Shown: in pieces, positions 40,201 through 53,145 of the stretch
Position numbering within the stretch: position 1 is the stretch's first letter
Layout of the letters: each line of letters begins with the position of its first letter
Assembly (NCBI RefSeq): GCF_036711975.1
Contig: NC_091967.1
Span: 7,130,001 to 7,194,000, forward strand
Source: Onthophagus taurus
Taxonomy: Eukaryota > Arthropoda > Insecta > Coleoptera > Scarabaeidae
Reading direction: 5' to 3'
Length of the DNA stretch: 64,000 nt
Translations under genes and position numbers: made by a program
Notes under the pieces: generated by a model
Database searches by the model: none
What the model saw: only the letters and a program-made list of their open reading frames with translations
What the model was told of the DNA's origin: nothing

Positions 40201-43200
40201 TGTGCGTTATAAAATTTAATGCGGGAATTACTCATGGAAAAATAAACATAATAATGATTCTGACTTAAATTTCTTAAATTCTTTTTTAGAAAATACTTAA
40301 TCACTCTTAAAAATATAAATGTTGCTATGTTTTCGAATAAAATTGCAATAAAATTATTCATTGCAGTAAACATAACACATGTATTTTGAACCGTTTAAAC
40401 CTTTACTCTATCGTCGATATCGACTCAAGGCCCATACAATACTTTAATACTTCGTTGTAAATAGAAAGTTACAATAATGTCAAAAAAGAAATTGTAAATC
40501 AAGAAAATTTCTAAAAACAAAATACCCGAGTAATATTCTTCGATATTATAATATTATTAAGCCAAGCTGAAGTTGTTTGACTTGGTATTTAAATTCTTTT
40601 TCATTAACTTTTCTCAATTTTGATATTTTATGATAATTCTGATTGGATTATCACAGCAACACTTTAATTCCGTTCAAAAAGTTGTCACAAATGAAATATT
40701 TAATCCATAACTAGTATGAACAATTTTTGGTACTAAAATCAAATATAACTCAAAAATTAAAAACGATAATGACAAATGTTATTCATAGAATCTGTTCATA
40801 ACGAAAAGAAATTATCATGAATCAACAAAAGAAATTAAGAAGATATTATCAACACACCACCATGAAAGTACATCTTTTTAAACGCCACAATTTACTACAT
40901 ATAAATTATTGCATTAATACCTGTAATTAAACACACCTACAATTGTTATAATATTTTTATCGTTTTTATAATCCTGGTTGTATTTAAAAAATAAAATAAA
41001 TTGTCGAGCCCATTATTATCAAAGTACTATAAAGATAAGTTCATTATTAACAATATTAGTGAATAGAATCGATAATAATAATATTGATGTAGATAAAATT
41101 TATGTCGGCACATTCCCGCTTTTATAAATTTTTACGTTTTAAGTATTGTCACTATTCATAGTACACTCAATGTCAGCTTGATAATAATAAAAATACGTTT
41201 TGGCACCGAAACTGATGTTAAAATTGTTCACGGCATTGTAACGAGAAAAACGTTTAATGCATTATAATTTTTTTTTTAAACGAGATAGATTACTTAGCAG
41301 TTTTTGTTTCGAGATGACTTTAATTTTTTTTATCTTTACTCAATAAATTCTATTTTAAACTAATATCTCTAATACTCAAATTATTAAAATGTTTAATAAA
41401 ATTGTTAAGTAATCGTTAGATATTCGGAAATATGAAATTAGAACGGAATAAAATTAAATCAGTGTAAACATATTTATGTGATGTGTCTCCAATGAAATAA
41501 AAACAAAGAAAGTCATTCATAACGTCCGATGTGTTACATTACTTGTATTTTGTTGTTTTATTCCAATCAGTAATAAAGATTAATCATACTTTTTTTTCTT
41601 TTAAATTTATTTACAACACAAGATCAATGTTTTGAACTCCTTCGAGATGTTTATGTGTTATTAAAGAGTTGGCTACTACTATTATTGTAATCATTAACGG
41701 TTTTGATATTTTCTGATTTAAAACAGTAATTTTTAATTTTTTTTAAATTATACCTGCATATACGAAAGCACCCAGCCTGCTTCTCTCGTTGGGAGGGACC
41801 CACTTTGCCAATAAGGAGTGTGTGCATGGAACAATCGGTCCCTAACGAGAAATTTTACGGTTCAGTACCGAGGCAACAGTACAAAAACGAGATAAAACAC
41901 ATTTTTGTGATCATGTCGTCGCGAAATAATAAACATTCGTACGATTCGTTTTGAAAATAGAAAAATGTAATTATCTCGCTTCCTGTACGTTGTTAATTAA
42001 AATTTACCTCTCCTAAACCTTGAATGAAACGAATAGCGATTAACCAACCAACTCCCCATTCTGCAGAGATCGGCACCAAGAAGGCAAAGACCGAATTGAT
42101 TAACATCCCAACTCCCAAAAAGTAAATGTTTCCGTATTTCTTGGCCATAATTCCAAAAGGAATTTGAGTGATTACATAGCCATAAAAGAATGAGCTAAGA
42201 ATGTAACCTTGAAGATCAGTTTCCCAAGCGTATGGTCCATCGCTTCCACTCTGTAGCATTAATATATTAGTATATTTTAAGTAATAAAAGTGGATGTATT
42301 TACATTATGGGTTGATGTTTCGTTTCCTAATTCAGCATCACATTCATCGTCGACAAGTTCTTCTCCACCACCGATGGCTGTATGATTAACCATAGCTACG
42401 ATAGCCACTGACATATTGGTTCGCATAACATAAGCGTTTGCCATTCCCAAGAAGAGCATAAATGTTACCCAATGTCTTGTTCCAAACCATGCTAAAAATA
42501 AATTAAAATAATTTTTAAAAAAATTTATTTATATTTAAAATACAGTCGGTAATAAGTTATCCTTGAAATGACTAAAACGGAAAATGTAATAAACAACAAA
42601 CATATTTTCATCCTGCTTTTTATTCTTGGAAATTCCGTAAACTAGATTAGAACCATTTTAAAAAAAAAGTGAGTTAAAGGGGTAATGATGTTGACGGAGA
42701 CGATGAAGAATTATCTTGTCGTAGATAACGAGAGGAGAGTAATAACTGTTTATCACTGCGGTAGAGATAATTTCGTCACTTCTAGACGAAAAATTGCGGA
42801 ATTTCATTTCTTTAATTTATTTTAGACAGTTCTATTGAAAATGATTCAATCTGACTTTTATGATTGTTTAAAAAAAATTTATTATGCCATATAACTCGAT
42901 TACATTTTTATAACAATTATCTCTAAATTGAGTTTTAAAAATAATTAAAAAATATTGACGTCTAAATATCAAAACGTCAATGTCAGAATGATATTTTCAA
43001 AAATAAAAATAAATGTTACCAACCCTGTTTTTTCTTCGGTTTGCCATCTATAATATCAGCCTGATCATAAACACCAATATAACCGTTTCTATTTCTATCT
43101 TGAAGATTTTCTGGAGTTTGCACCATTTTTTATGTTAATTACTTTAAATTTTTATTTTATATACAAAAAACAAAACTATTTTTTAAGTTAAAAAATTTCC

Positions 43201-46200
43201 TAACCCAACATTTTTAAACTCATTTTAATGATAACACTAAAGTCAATTAATTAAACACTTTTTCTTAGTTTTCACAGTCAATTTAAAAATAAAATATATT
43301 TTTTTTAATTTAAATTTTAAGTTGGCTACTCATAAAAACTTAAATAAAGAGGTTATGTCGCGTCGCGGTTGTTATTATTTATGCAAGTGTCGTTTCAAAA
43401 AAATCTACACGTTTTTCTACACGCTACGTATTATACCGGAGATGCGAGGACCACGTGCACAACTGACGCGACAAAGGTAACGCACGATTAGATGAAGTAA
43501 AGTAACACGTGCGCGCTAAACTTTTTTTTTGTGTCTCAGTCTTATTATTTTTTTTTCGTTTTCCTTTTTCTATGGTTGGCGATAGTGTAAACGCGCGACT
43601 ACGAAACAACGCGGTAAATAAAAATGTTTAAAAAGGAAACCTAACACTGCGATTACGATTATCGCGTTATGTTTCTACAACCACAGTTTATCGTAGTTTA
43701 ACAATTACGTTCGTAATTTTCTTTATATAGTAAAACCGGGATGAGTTTTTTTTATCTAAGTATGCAACCCAAAATACGGCGATGGATTTTTTGTATACGG
43801 GGATGAAAAATAGTTTTGGATCATTAAATAAATAATCCAATTTGTTGCTTTAAAACAAAATTTAAAAAATTGGTTAAATTAGTTTAAAAATTTGCTAAAT
43901 TTATAAAAAACAATTTTTTTAAAATTGAAATAGTATATTAAAAGTTTTCTTTTGTAATCTTTTGATCATCATGGTAATGTGAAGGTTGTTATAGATTGAT
44001 ATCTTAGATGGATTACGCACAACACCCTCTTATAATGATTAAAATTTGGTAGCTATTGAATTGATTATCGTATAATTGGCCTATTATTGCTAATAAATTG
44101 TTTTTTTTAAAATTCGATTTACGCACATTAATGTTAAATTAAATTTCATAATTAAAATAATTTTTTTAAACAACAATAAAGTTTGCCCTGGTGCACCTTG
44201 AACGTTGAAAACGATTTATTTCAATTTACAATTAGTCCCAAAAGTTTGTTACTTCGTACGTTTAAAGAATTATTCATTTATTTTGCTATTTTCTTGAGTT
44301 TAAAAGTTTTTTACTTATAAATCTGCTTAAAATGAATAATTATATAACTATTTTATTAGAAATCATGCAAAAACCGTTGGTGTACGATGACTTTTATGAC
44401 ATTTCATTTTGATTTTGATCTATTGGTTATTGATGTTAATCTAACTTCAAATTTACAACATATTAATTCCGTTTGTCTATTTTATGACATCTTTTATTGA
44501 TTTATTGTTTTAAGATCATAAATTTGATTGAGTTTGAAGAATTAGACTCTTAGAATTTTTTCGATTTTATTACCAACTGTAAAATTGAATAAAAAGACGT
44601 GACTTTAAAACGTTGTGAAATTGTAAAACATGATAAACTAAAAAGAACTAAATATAAAGATAAACATTGCAATGATTAATAAGTGTTAATTGTTTTTAAG
44701 GTTATGTTTGCCTTTCAAAGTTGCTATAAATTAATTATCATCATTTTTATTGATTTTTTTATTTCTCAATCTGAAAATTTTCCGATAATTTTTTGAAACA
44801 ATAATATTAAAGTGATATATTTTTTTCTCTTTAAGATTAGATTGAAAAAGTCGGAAAAATATAAAGAGAACGGTCATGTTAAAGAGCGGAAGTAACAATC
44901 GGGACTAGTTGTTTTTAATTTTAAAATTGCTCCGTTTTTAACTGAATAAAGATCACCAAGTACGATTTTTTTAACAAACGTTAATTCGATTTTAACTCCG
45001 TACTATGACCCTCGATTTAAAAATAGGTACTTATTTACAACCACCGTTCGCATTTTAAGATTATCTCGATTAAAATAATAAAAAATTATGATAAAAAGTT
45101 TATCATCTGCAATGCAGAAAGACGGTTGTAAGGTGATTATATCGCAATTATTATGGATAACGGTATCATGATGATCTTTGTTTTTTTTCAAGTTTATTTT
45201 TTAAATCTTTTTGTTATCGACGTCATGGGTTGAAAGGAATTTCTACCTGACTGTAACTAAAACTGGTTTTTATACGGTACTCATATGTGACTAATATTTG
45301 CAAAACCGGATTCGTAATTGATGTAATTTAAAATTATTAGCATTTCTCAATATTCGATTGCCAGGGATGAATCGTTAACTACAAATACTTGACATATTCG
45401 TAAAATACTTCGTTCATAAGAGGTTTGAAATCTTCAAAAGAGACAGATGTAAAATTTTTCATAAAAAGTAAAATTTTAAAACTTGTGCAAACTTTAACAC
45501 ATAATATTTGTATGTCAAAATGGAATGATATAACAATTTGAAAAGAATGTCTAAACTGGTTTAGAAATGTTTGTTGTGTCTACAACAAGTTTGCTTATTT
45601 AGGACACAAAACTCTTATTTAGTATTCATAGATCTAGAAAAGTCCTACGATACAGTGCTAATGAAGAAGCTGTTTCTGACAAAGACTGGAGTGACTATCG
45701 AGTGTATTTAGTCCATTTAGAACATTTATAGGGATCCCAGAAGTGTCATTAAGGTGATAGACTGGATATCCGACTCATTTTTCACAAAAAGTGACAACTC
45801 TCGAAAATGGATATAGGGATGCAAAATCAAAGTTCAAGTTGTAGTAACAAATGAATCAATCTATCAGTAAAAGAATCAACTTTAACATATGTGTCAGAAC
45901 TTGATATAGACTTTCTAAGAAGAACAGGCAGAGTATCAAGACTAGAACATGTCCAAAATGAGGAAATTAGACGATGGACGAACAAGTATATACCTTGTTG
46001 ATGTATAATTGATGCATCCCATCAAACTAAACAGTTGATATAGTATGGGCATGTGATAAGGATGCCGGAAAATAGATGGCCAAAAAGAGATCTTGGATAT
46101 GTACCTCAACATAGAAGAAGGAGAGGTTAATACATCCTGGATTCAAAGGACCAGACAGATTAAATTGATCGAAATGCGTGATGCGACAGAGGCTGTAGGA

Positions 46201-47983
46201 ACCCTTGGGCTTCGTTTGCTAAAGGGAAGCGTTAATAGTTGCAACTTTATGTTAATTGATTTGAAACTTGATTTTATTACTTTAATTAAGGTCATTAACA
46301 ATAATTAAAGATACGAGTACTACAATTTGCAAAATAGAAATATTCAGTTCTATCAATCATAGAACTCGTAATCAACGTCATATTAATTTGATGGAATGCT
46401 GACTCTGCGTCTAATCAGAAAGTAAAAATGTTCTATTACTGCCATGTTAAAACTCAATTAAATTGTTTATAAAAATGATCTTTGTGCGTCAGAAAATAAC
46501 ATTATAATTATGTTAATTTAGTGAAAACTAAATCCATAGAAGATATAAAAAGTTTTTAAAAAACATCATTTCAGTATTAATCATTTTTTTTTTGGTTATG
46601 TAGAAACAACCAATGTTACCTCGTTCGCTCGTTACGAGATGGCGCCCTCAAATTATAAATTTTAAAGTCCCTAGATTTACAAAGTACCGCGGTTTGCCGC
46701 CATTTTGGCTCGAATGTTAAGAGTCGAAAGCCCTTCTTACTGCTATTTTTGCAACTCCAAAGACGCCAATATTTTTGTAAATAAGTGGTGAGATGCAGTG
46801 ACAAGTTGTCAAACCGCCATTTTGGCTCGAAAACAGGCGTCATGAACCGCGGTACTTTGTAAATCTAGGGACTTTAATAAATTTCTTTTTAAATTGAATT
46901 TATTTATGATTTATAAATTTTTGATTGTTTTCAAATTTGAAATAAATTCTTGTTAGAACGTATAGTAAAATTACGATATTTCATATAATTAAGAATAAAT
47001 TTTTAATTATCAGATGAAATGTCAAATTTAAATTTTAAATTGAAATATTAAATTTAATATAATCTCGAGATTTACTTCATATTAGCAGATAAAATATTAA
47101 ATTTAAAATGAAGCATGAACCTGTCAGATAGATTGTTAAATTTAAAGAAAATCACTTTTAATGACATTAATTATTTATGTATTTTTAAAATCGTGACGAA
47201 AATAAAATTTCCAGAACAAACCAGTACAAAAAAAACAATAAAATAACCGTGACATATTTCCATATATATTAACTAGAAAAAAATTCCATGAATTTTTTTT
47301 TTTTAATTTCATTCTTAAATAATTTATGTCACGTTCAACTAAAAACCGCAATGTTACTTGTCTATGTCAATAGATAGTGAAGTAATGCATAATAAACAAA
47401 TACTTCATGTTAAAGTTTAATCTTTTATTTAACTTTTTTATGCGTTTCATTGTTACTTATCGCTCTTTTATTATCTTAACCGTTTATCATTTATCATTTT
47501 TATATTATAATTTTGAAACCGTTTTTGGATTAAAAGCGACATCTTAATTGATTTGATTGAATCATCCGATTTCGTAGATTAATTATAGAGATGGCGCTAG
47601 CTGTTATAATTTCCTGAAAATTTGACCAAACTCTTATCAAAAAATGATGGATTAGGAATCTATTGTTAAAATTTTGTTTTAATTTTCGATAAAATTATCG
47701 GTAGATGTCGGTTAAGGTTATCATTCGATAATTTAATAAAGTTCTATTTTTATATAATAAAAAGAAAATTAAGGTTAAAATTAAAATTTAGGTTTTTAGT
47801 TTAAAAATTGATTAATTTAAACTTTAAGCTGAATAAATAGTTATTACACTCTCCCGTAAATCATGTATTCTTTAAACTACTAAAAGTTAACATCAAATAA
47901 AAGTACTTACATTTTGGGTTAATTCTAGACCAACATCCTTCTGATTTCACTTTTTCCATCGTTGCTTCTGTAGCGTACCCCAT
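37274..47983 (-). CDS. SLC17-family (sialin / phosphate cotransporter-like) MFS transporter
   Basis: Eight common exons join in phase: 42304-42491, 42008-42250, 41754-41841, 38242-38462, 38014-38166, 37820-37952, 37512-37753 and 37274-37456. They follow either first coding exon 1b (47911-47983, MGYATEATMEKVKSEGCWSR, strong GTAAGT donor) or 1a (43024-43126, MVQTPENLQDRNRNGYIGVY, weak GTTGGT donor). Both first exons end in phase 1, giving proteins of 507 or 517 residues. The sequence has the about 12 hydrophobic segments of the major facilitator fold and SLC17 signatures: YVMRTNMSVAIVAMVNH, AWETDLQGYILSSFFYGYV, ERSRLGAFVYAG and AQFGTVISMPLSG. Insect members are usually annotated putative inorganic phosphate cotransporter or sialin; substrate could be phosphate, organic anions or sialic acid-like acids and cannot be fixed here. 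Alternative promoters probably give tissue-specific N-termini. Confidence 0.92.
38463..41753. other. SLC17 intron 4 (between GAFVYAG and AQFGT exons)
   Basis: A 3.3-kb AT-rich intron. The only structured patch I see is about 38755-38908, where CCTCGGC/GCCGAGG motifs and GTGCATTTT-TTTAT blocks repeat imperfectly; this may be a remnant of a small mobile element. No exon or RNA gene is recognised. Confidence 0.4.
43024..43126 (-). CDS. Alternative first coding exon 1a of the SLC17 transporter
   Basis: The ATG at 43126 opens 34 codons (MVQTPENLQDRNRNGYIGVY onward, ending GKPKKKQ). To stay in frame it must splice at GTTGGT (43023). A better-looking GTAACA donor four bases on would put the next exon out of frame. 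The DNA upstream (43380-43620) is GC-richer and has two CACGTG E-boxes (near 43452 and 43506), which fits a promoter. Confidence 0.65.
45580..46200 (+). pseudogene. LINE reverse transcriptase fragment
   Basis: Plus-strand frames include SLVFIDLEKSYDTVLMKKLF (the FIDLEKAYD motif of non-LTR reverse transcriptases) and, about 430 bases on, YGHVIRMPENRWPKRDL and a GYVPQHRRRRGR-type stretch, which is the familiar C-terminal end of these proteins. The region between is deleted or shifted. It lies in the long intron between SLC17 exons 1b and 1a, antisense. Confidence 0.7.
46666..46873. mobile_element. 208-bp MITE with TTAA flanks
   Basis: The left end AGTCCCTAGATTTACAAAG continues for about 29 bases (to ACCGCGGT) and is repeated inverted at the right end (ending CTAGGGACT at 46873). 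TTAA precedes (46662-46665) and follows (46874-46877), as in piggyBac-type insertion. Inside, CCGCCATTTTGGCTCGAA occurs twice in direct orientation near each end. No coding sequence. Confidence 0.85.
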
Positions 47984-48211
47984 TTCTTCTTTTCGATTGA
48001 TTTGGGATTTATTAAGAATTATTAAAATAAATTAAGATTTTAGAGATTTCTTCTTGGAATGAATAAGAATAAAGTTAATACTGATAATTAATTAAAGGCT
48101 AGTTAATTTTTAAACAACTTCCATAAGGAAGAGAAATTAATGTTTTAAAATATTTTTCTTCTCTTATAAAACGCGTTTCTCGCGCTGTTTACGCGCAACG
48201 ACGGTGTGCCG

Positions 48212-48255
48212 CAAACTGAAAGCCCGCTCGCTTCTTGCACCAGGTAATATACGCG
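48212..48255 (-). promoter_or_regulatory. Candidate core promoter for SLC17 exon 1b
   Basis: On the minus strand a TATATT box (plus-strand 48246-48251) lies about 32 bases upstream of TCAGTT (plus-strand 48214-48219), the insect initiator consensus. It is 230 bases upstream of the exon 1b start codon, in a locally GC-richer stretch. TATA-to-initiator spacing is ideal; activity is inferred. Confidence 0.5.
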
Positions 48256-51200
48256 ACAGTATATTCTACTCGAACTCTCTACTTCGTTTATAAGTATGCC
48301 TCTCGAATGTACTGCATTATAACTATATATATATATAGATATATTCAAATATAATAAAGATAATGCTATGAGAGGAAAACAATAGTATATAAGTCATAAA
48401 ATCTTAATGGATTTTTCAGATTTTTATTAATTTATTTTATGGTTTTTATACATTTTTTCTTACTTTAATGATTATTTATCTAGATTTTAGATACATCAAA
48501 AATTAATCTTTTACGTCTTATTATCAATTTGTCTATTACAAAAAGATTAGTATTCGTTATTACAATGTTGCAATCTTACTAATTCCAAATTTAAATACGC
48601 ATATAATTATAACTTTTTATTTGCATCTTTTCTTTAAACTCCTATTAATCGAAAAGTTTCTGAAGATCATTTGTAGTCTTAAAAAATTGTGGTGTCCCTT
48701 TGGAATTAAAGGATTATATTTTTTTACTTTATAACAATCTATTCATCTTTAAAAAAAAATTACAAGATTTGTCACGATCTTTGATTCCTATCAGTGATTG
48801 ATTTTAAGTAGCATTGGGCTTATTTGAAGTATTTGTTGTTTTTTGCAATGTCTGAAGCTAAAATATGTTTAAAAGTGGAGGTGGATATAACTCCTAACAA
48901 TGATGGTTTACATAGATTTTAATTTTTATTGTTAATCTACTGTTAGATCTAACTGTATAATAAGATATATAAAGGTTTCTGATGAAGGCAGAAACCAATA
49001 GAGTCGCCTAAAGATTCAAATCTTTGGTTCAGAATAAAAATTCAAATGTTGAAATATAAACTTTAGCAAATTTAATGCTTTCTTGACATCAATCAAACGA
49101 AAAAAAAGTTATTCTCATATCTTTATCAGAACTCGTTGGCAATAAATTATAGATCATGCAAAGTCTTAGTGGAGTTACTTCTTTCTTAGGTGTATATAAA
49201 GTAGAATCTGTAGTTTCCAATGCAGAATTTTATAGTCAGAGAACAACAACCAGTTTTCAAAGTCCTCTCTACTCCATATCTATGTGGATACCATTAAAGA
49301 CTGTCTTCTTGATGAGGGACGATGAATACGAGGGATTGATGAATACGATACATAAACTTTAATGCAAGATCTGGTGATTATCAACGGTCATGCGTATTTG
49401 GCAGCCTCTTTACATTTTACATCTTGCTACCAAGTATCCAGTTATTCTTGAAACAACTGAGATAACCCATACTAACGTAGAATAAATATTATGATTTTAA
49501 ACATTTCACAATAACACAATATAATATGATCTTCTTTATTGCCATTCACACAATCTTGATCACATCAACATTGCATACTTCTCAAAATCCGGTCGAGTCA
49601 AGAAATATACTAAAACAAGGAAGACTGTCGTGAAAATAAAGTTACCACGTAGAGTTAAAAATTTTAATTTATATTGAAAATATTTTAATACTAAAATATG
49701 TTGAATACGGATCTGTCTTGGGTCATTTCGTTTTATATTCTGCGCAAAATTTTAACCCGAGCTCTTTCTACCTGTTGAAAACCCACCTTTCAGTTGGGAA
49801 TCCCAATGTTTGCGGTACGCGTTGTTGATCAAAATAAAACCGCAACAACCTCGAGACTTTACCTTTTAGAAACTCGTGTTATATTCGAACGTGCCATAAC
49901 ACTACCTCCATATATATTGTTATTACCTATTATTTTGTTATTCATTTGATTTAAATGTTTGCTTATCTGATTTAACTTTATTAATTAACAGTTTAAAGTC
50001 GCTGGTTTTCCTTAATTATATAAGTCGGCTTTTAAAATTTTACCTTAAACAATTTTCGTATCTATTTATTTTCATTTTTAAAATGCAATTTCTTGAAAAT
50101 AAAATTATAATAATAAATATTGAACTATAAAAAGAGTTCATTGACTTTGCCAACTTTCTATTTCGTATTTGATCATCATATTGGATATACAAATCATTTC
50201 ATTTTTAATTCCAAATATATATATGTATAAGAAAAAACTAATGGAGCTGTTTAAAATTGATAAAAAATTTAGTTAATCCTACCTATTGATCTCCAATTGA
50301 AGATTAAGGACTTAAAATGGATTAACAGGTATAATGACGATCGAATAAGACGTCAATGTAATTTTATTTAAACTTAAATGCGTAACCACATTTTTCAACT
50401 AATTCTATAGCTTAACTATTTAGATTTTAATCGTACTTTTATCGCCTATTCAATCGTTTATATCTGATAGGAATAATATAATAATATAGGATTATCTTAT
50501 TAAACTCTAAAGTTTTATTGACTTATTTTATTTTATACCTACTACTAAAATAGCAATTATAAGAAATTTATTTTACAACCGTTTTTGTAAAAATTTATTA
50601 TTTTTAGCTTTTTTCGGCTGTTAATAATTATAGATGAGCTAGTAAAAGAAAGACAGACGGATGTAATAAATTGAATAATTTGGTATTTATCATCGAGCTA
50701 GATCTTTAAATTGTTAAAGTGTTATTTAAAGTAGGAACAAGAGACTTTGAGTTAATTATAAAAAGAAGATTAAAACTTTGTTACTACAAACGTAACAATA
50801 ACATGTTTTGCTTTTTTTGCAAATCATGTTCGTTTTTCTTGGTACGCAAGGCATCTCAGGCTGTAATTATCCTCGGTATTTTTTTTTATTACGCAAAGTT
50901 TTTGTAATGATATAAATACCAAACTAAAAATAAATCAGGTAGTTGATATAAAATATTTTCAATATTTTACAGTTTCTAAAATATTTATAATGATTTTTGT
51001 ACGATTTTATCAAATTCAGATTCATCAAAAAACTTTTTAAACCTAACCTTCAAGATTAATCGCAAGTAATTTACATTGTTTGATTTGGTATTTTCAGAAG
51101 TCTAAATCATTTCGCTTGCTCATTCTTATAAACAAATTTTGTGAAAAATGGCTACAATGATATAGCAATGTGATTCCTGCCCAGTGCTTTGAATGAGATG

Positions 51201-52466
51201 GTAGATAAATTCAAGGAAGCACAGATAAAATGGTTAATTCTGTCGCCATTGCAATGGACTTACATGGCCTCTCGTGACCAGGCTCTACACACGAAGTTAC
51301 TCATCAGCGATCAAAACCTGTAGTTTGTTAAGTTTAGTCATTCATGATGGAAACGATGAAACCATCATGCTATATTATATTATATTAGAAGAAGGATGGA
51401 CAGAAGAAGATTCTGGATCCACCCATAAAATCGGACGTTTTTCTACATCCGCTACGAGCAAAAGGTTGAGTTGTTTTCCGTGAATCACAGATGAGTTGAT
51501 TGAAGTGACTCTAAGTAAACTGATTAGTAATTCGCCTCACTGTTGATTTCCTTTTTAGTAGCTCCGTGTGTAAACGGCCTTATAGCACATTTTGTTAATC
51601 GACTGCAGTAATTATGGGTTCTTTCCAAAATTGCAAAATATAAATCTCTAAAATTTAACGCTCTAGCAACAAAGATTACTTATTATATCTTATGGGCTGT
51701 GTCAAAAAACAAGCCAATTCAGCTTGCTGCTTTAAGTTAAATCCTTTTTGATCTACTGCAGCAATTATGACTTCTTTCCATAATTTTTTTGCTAAATCTT
51801 CTGCCTTTAACTTCCAACAATAAGTTTTTTATACGTTATCATTAATTATTCTGTTGTCCATGTTACAAATATCAGTTAATTCTAAATATTCCTCCCTGTA
51901 TGTTGATGTTAAAAAAATGAGGAACATATTTCAATAAAATTTAATTTAACATATATCTCTTATTACACGTAATTTTGAAGAAATGTTTAGATCCACAACC
52001 ATTGTGCATTGTTCTTAAAACAAATTTTTATTTACATTTTTTTCGTGACCAACACAAAAAATGTTTAATAAGCATTTTGTTGTATTACTAATGATGATAT
52101 TTGTTATGGAATTTGAAATGGTAATTATGAATCATTTTATACGGTGTGATTTTATATGTGTGAATGAGAATGTAAAACTTTTGTATAAAACTAAAATCTC
52201 ATGATGACATGAAATTTGATATACGCAATAAACAATAACATATCTTAACGTGAATCACTTTATACTGAAACAAATTAATTAAAAAAATGGTTAAAGCAAT
52301 ATATCGGGAAAACAAATTACTTCAATGTGTTTACTTACTTGATATGATATTATGAAATCAGAAAATATTTCAACTAAAAACAAACAACAAGTTAGTAATA
52401 ATATGATACAAGCTTCTTTCTCTTCGGATAAAATCGAAATGAGATAATTTTTGTCTAATACATTTT

Positions 52467-52514
52467 TTGTCTCTGAATAAGAAACGATAAATATCATTTC
52501 TTATTCAGAGACAA
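52467..52514. other. Compact hairpin with 22-nt arms and 4-nt loop
   Basis: TTGTCTCTGAATAAGAAA plus CGAT (52467-52488) pairs with its complement at 52493-52514, with one mismatch that becomes a wobble pair in RNA, around the loop AAAT. It is isolated from any recognised repeat. Confidence 0.75.
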
Positions 52515-53145
52515 TATAGATATTAAGGTAATAATTCATGTGATTTCAGCAACCGAGGTATTAAATTGTGGTTGAATTACTAAAAAAGTGAATCAGCTAA
52601 AAAATTAATCATTCCTTTTACATTAAAGTTGAAAAGAGAGATATAAAAAGACAAAAACAAGTTATTCAAGAGATGGGACTAATTTTAAACTTTCAAGTTG
52701 GTTCACGTGAATTAACGCTTATTGGCAGCCGACTCATTTCCTATCAGTAACGATCGTCTGGTACGATAAATAAATAAAATCGTTTTGTTCGATGCTTGTA
52801 AACGTGCGAAAAACGTGAACGATGAATCGACGAAATATCCCTCAAATCGCTCTGTAATCATTCAAATTTTATTAACATTCTTTTTGTGTTAAACATCAGA
52901 CGTCTATCTGCGTTTATAATTATAATGTGTTATGACCGAGAATGATACGCAAAAAGTGAAATATTAACAGAAAATATAGAAGAAAAACAAATCTAAATAT
53001 AACTTATTTTTTATTACGTAATTTAGATACATTAAGGCACATTTTACAACGCATTTAAAAAAAATTCCATTTTTATATCTTCTTAAACAATTTAAGCACA
53101 ACCATTTTTAAATAAATAAAAACACATGATATAATATAATTAATG

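Larger units (their letters stand above)
47984..53145. other. Intergenic region between SLC17 exon 1b and the LRR gene
   Basis: About 5.1 kb, mostly AT-rich. It contains the SLC17 candidate promoter, a short hairpin at 48974-48996 (GGTTTCTG paired with CAGAAACC), and a possible Harbinger remnant around 51380-51590 (a frame reading RRRMDRRRFWIHP, then GTGTAAACGGCC). A 22-bp-armed hairpin lies at 52467-52514. No intact gene is recognised. Confidence 0.4.

Noticed and set aside
48974-48996. GGTTTCTGATGAAGGCAGAA, resembling a hammerhead core
   Set aside because: The similarity is produced by a simple GGTTTCTG/CAGAAACC hairpin, in which the would-be core bases are themselves paired.
49156-49362. 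68-codon plus-strand ORF
   Set aside because: No motif, no leader peptide and no splice context; probably chance or an unrecognisable repeat.
51190-51600. Possible Harbinger transposase start (RRRMDRRRFWIHP)
   Set aside because: Only a dozen residues fit and stops follow; too weak to annotate as an element.
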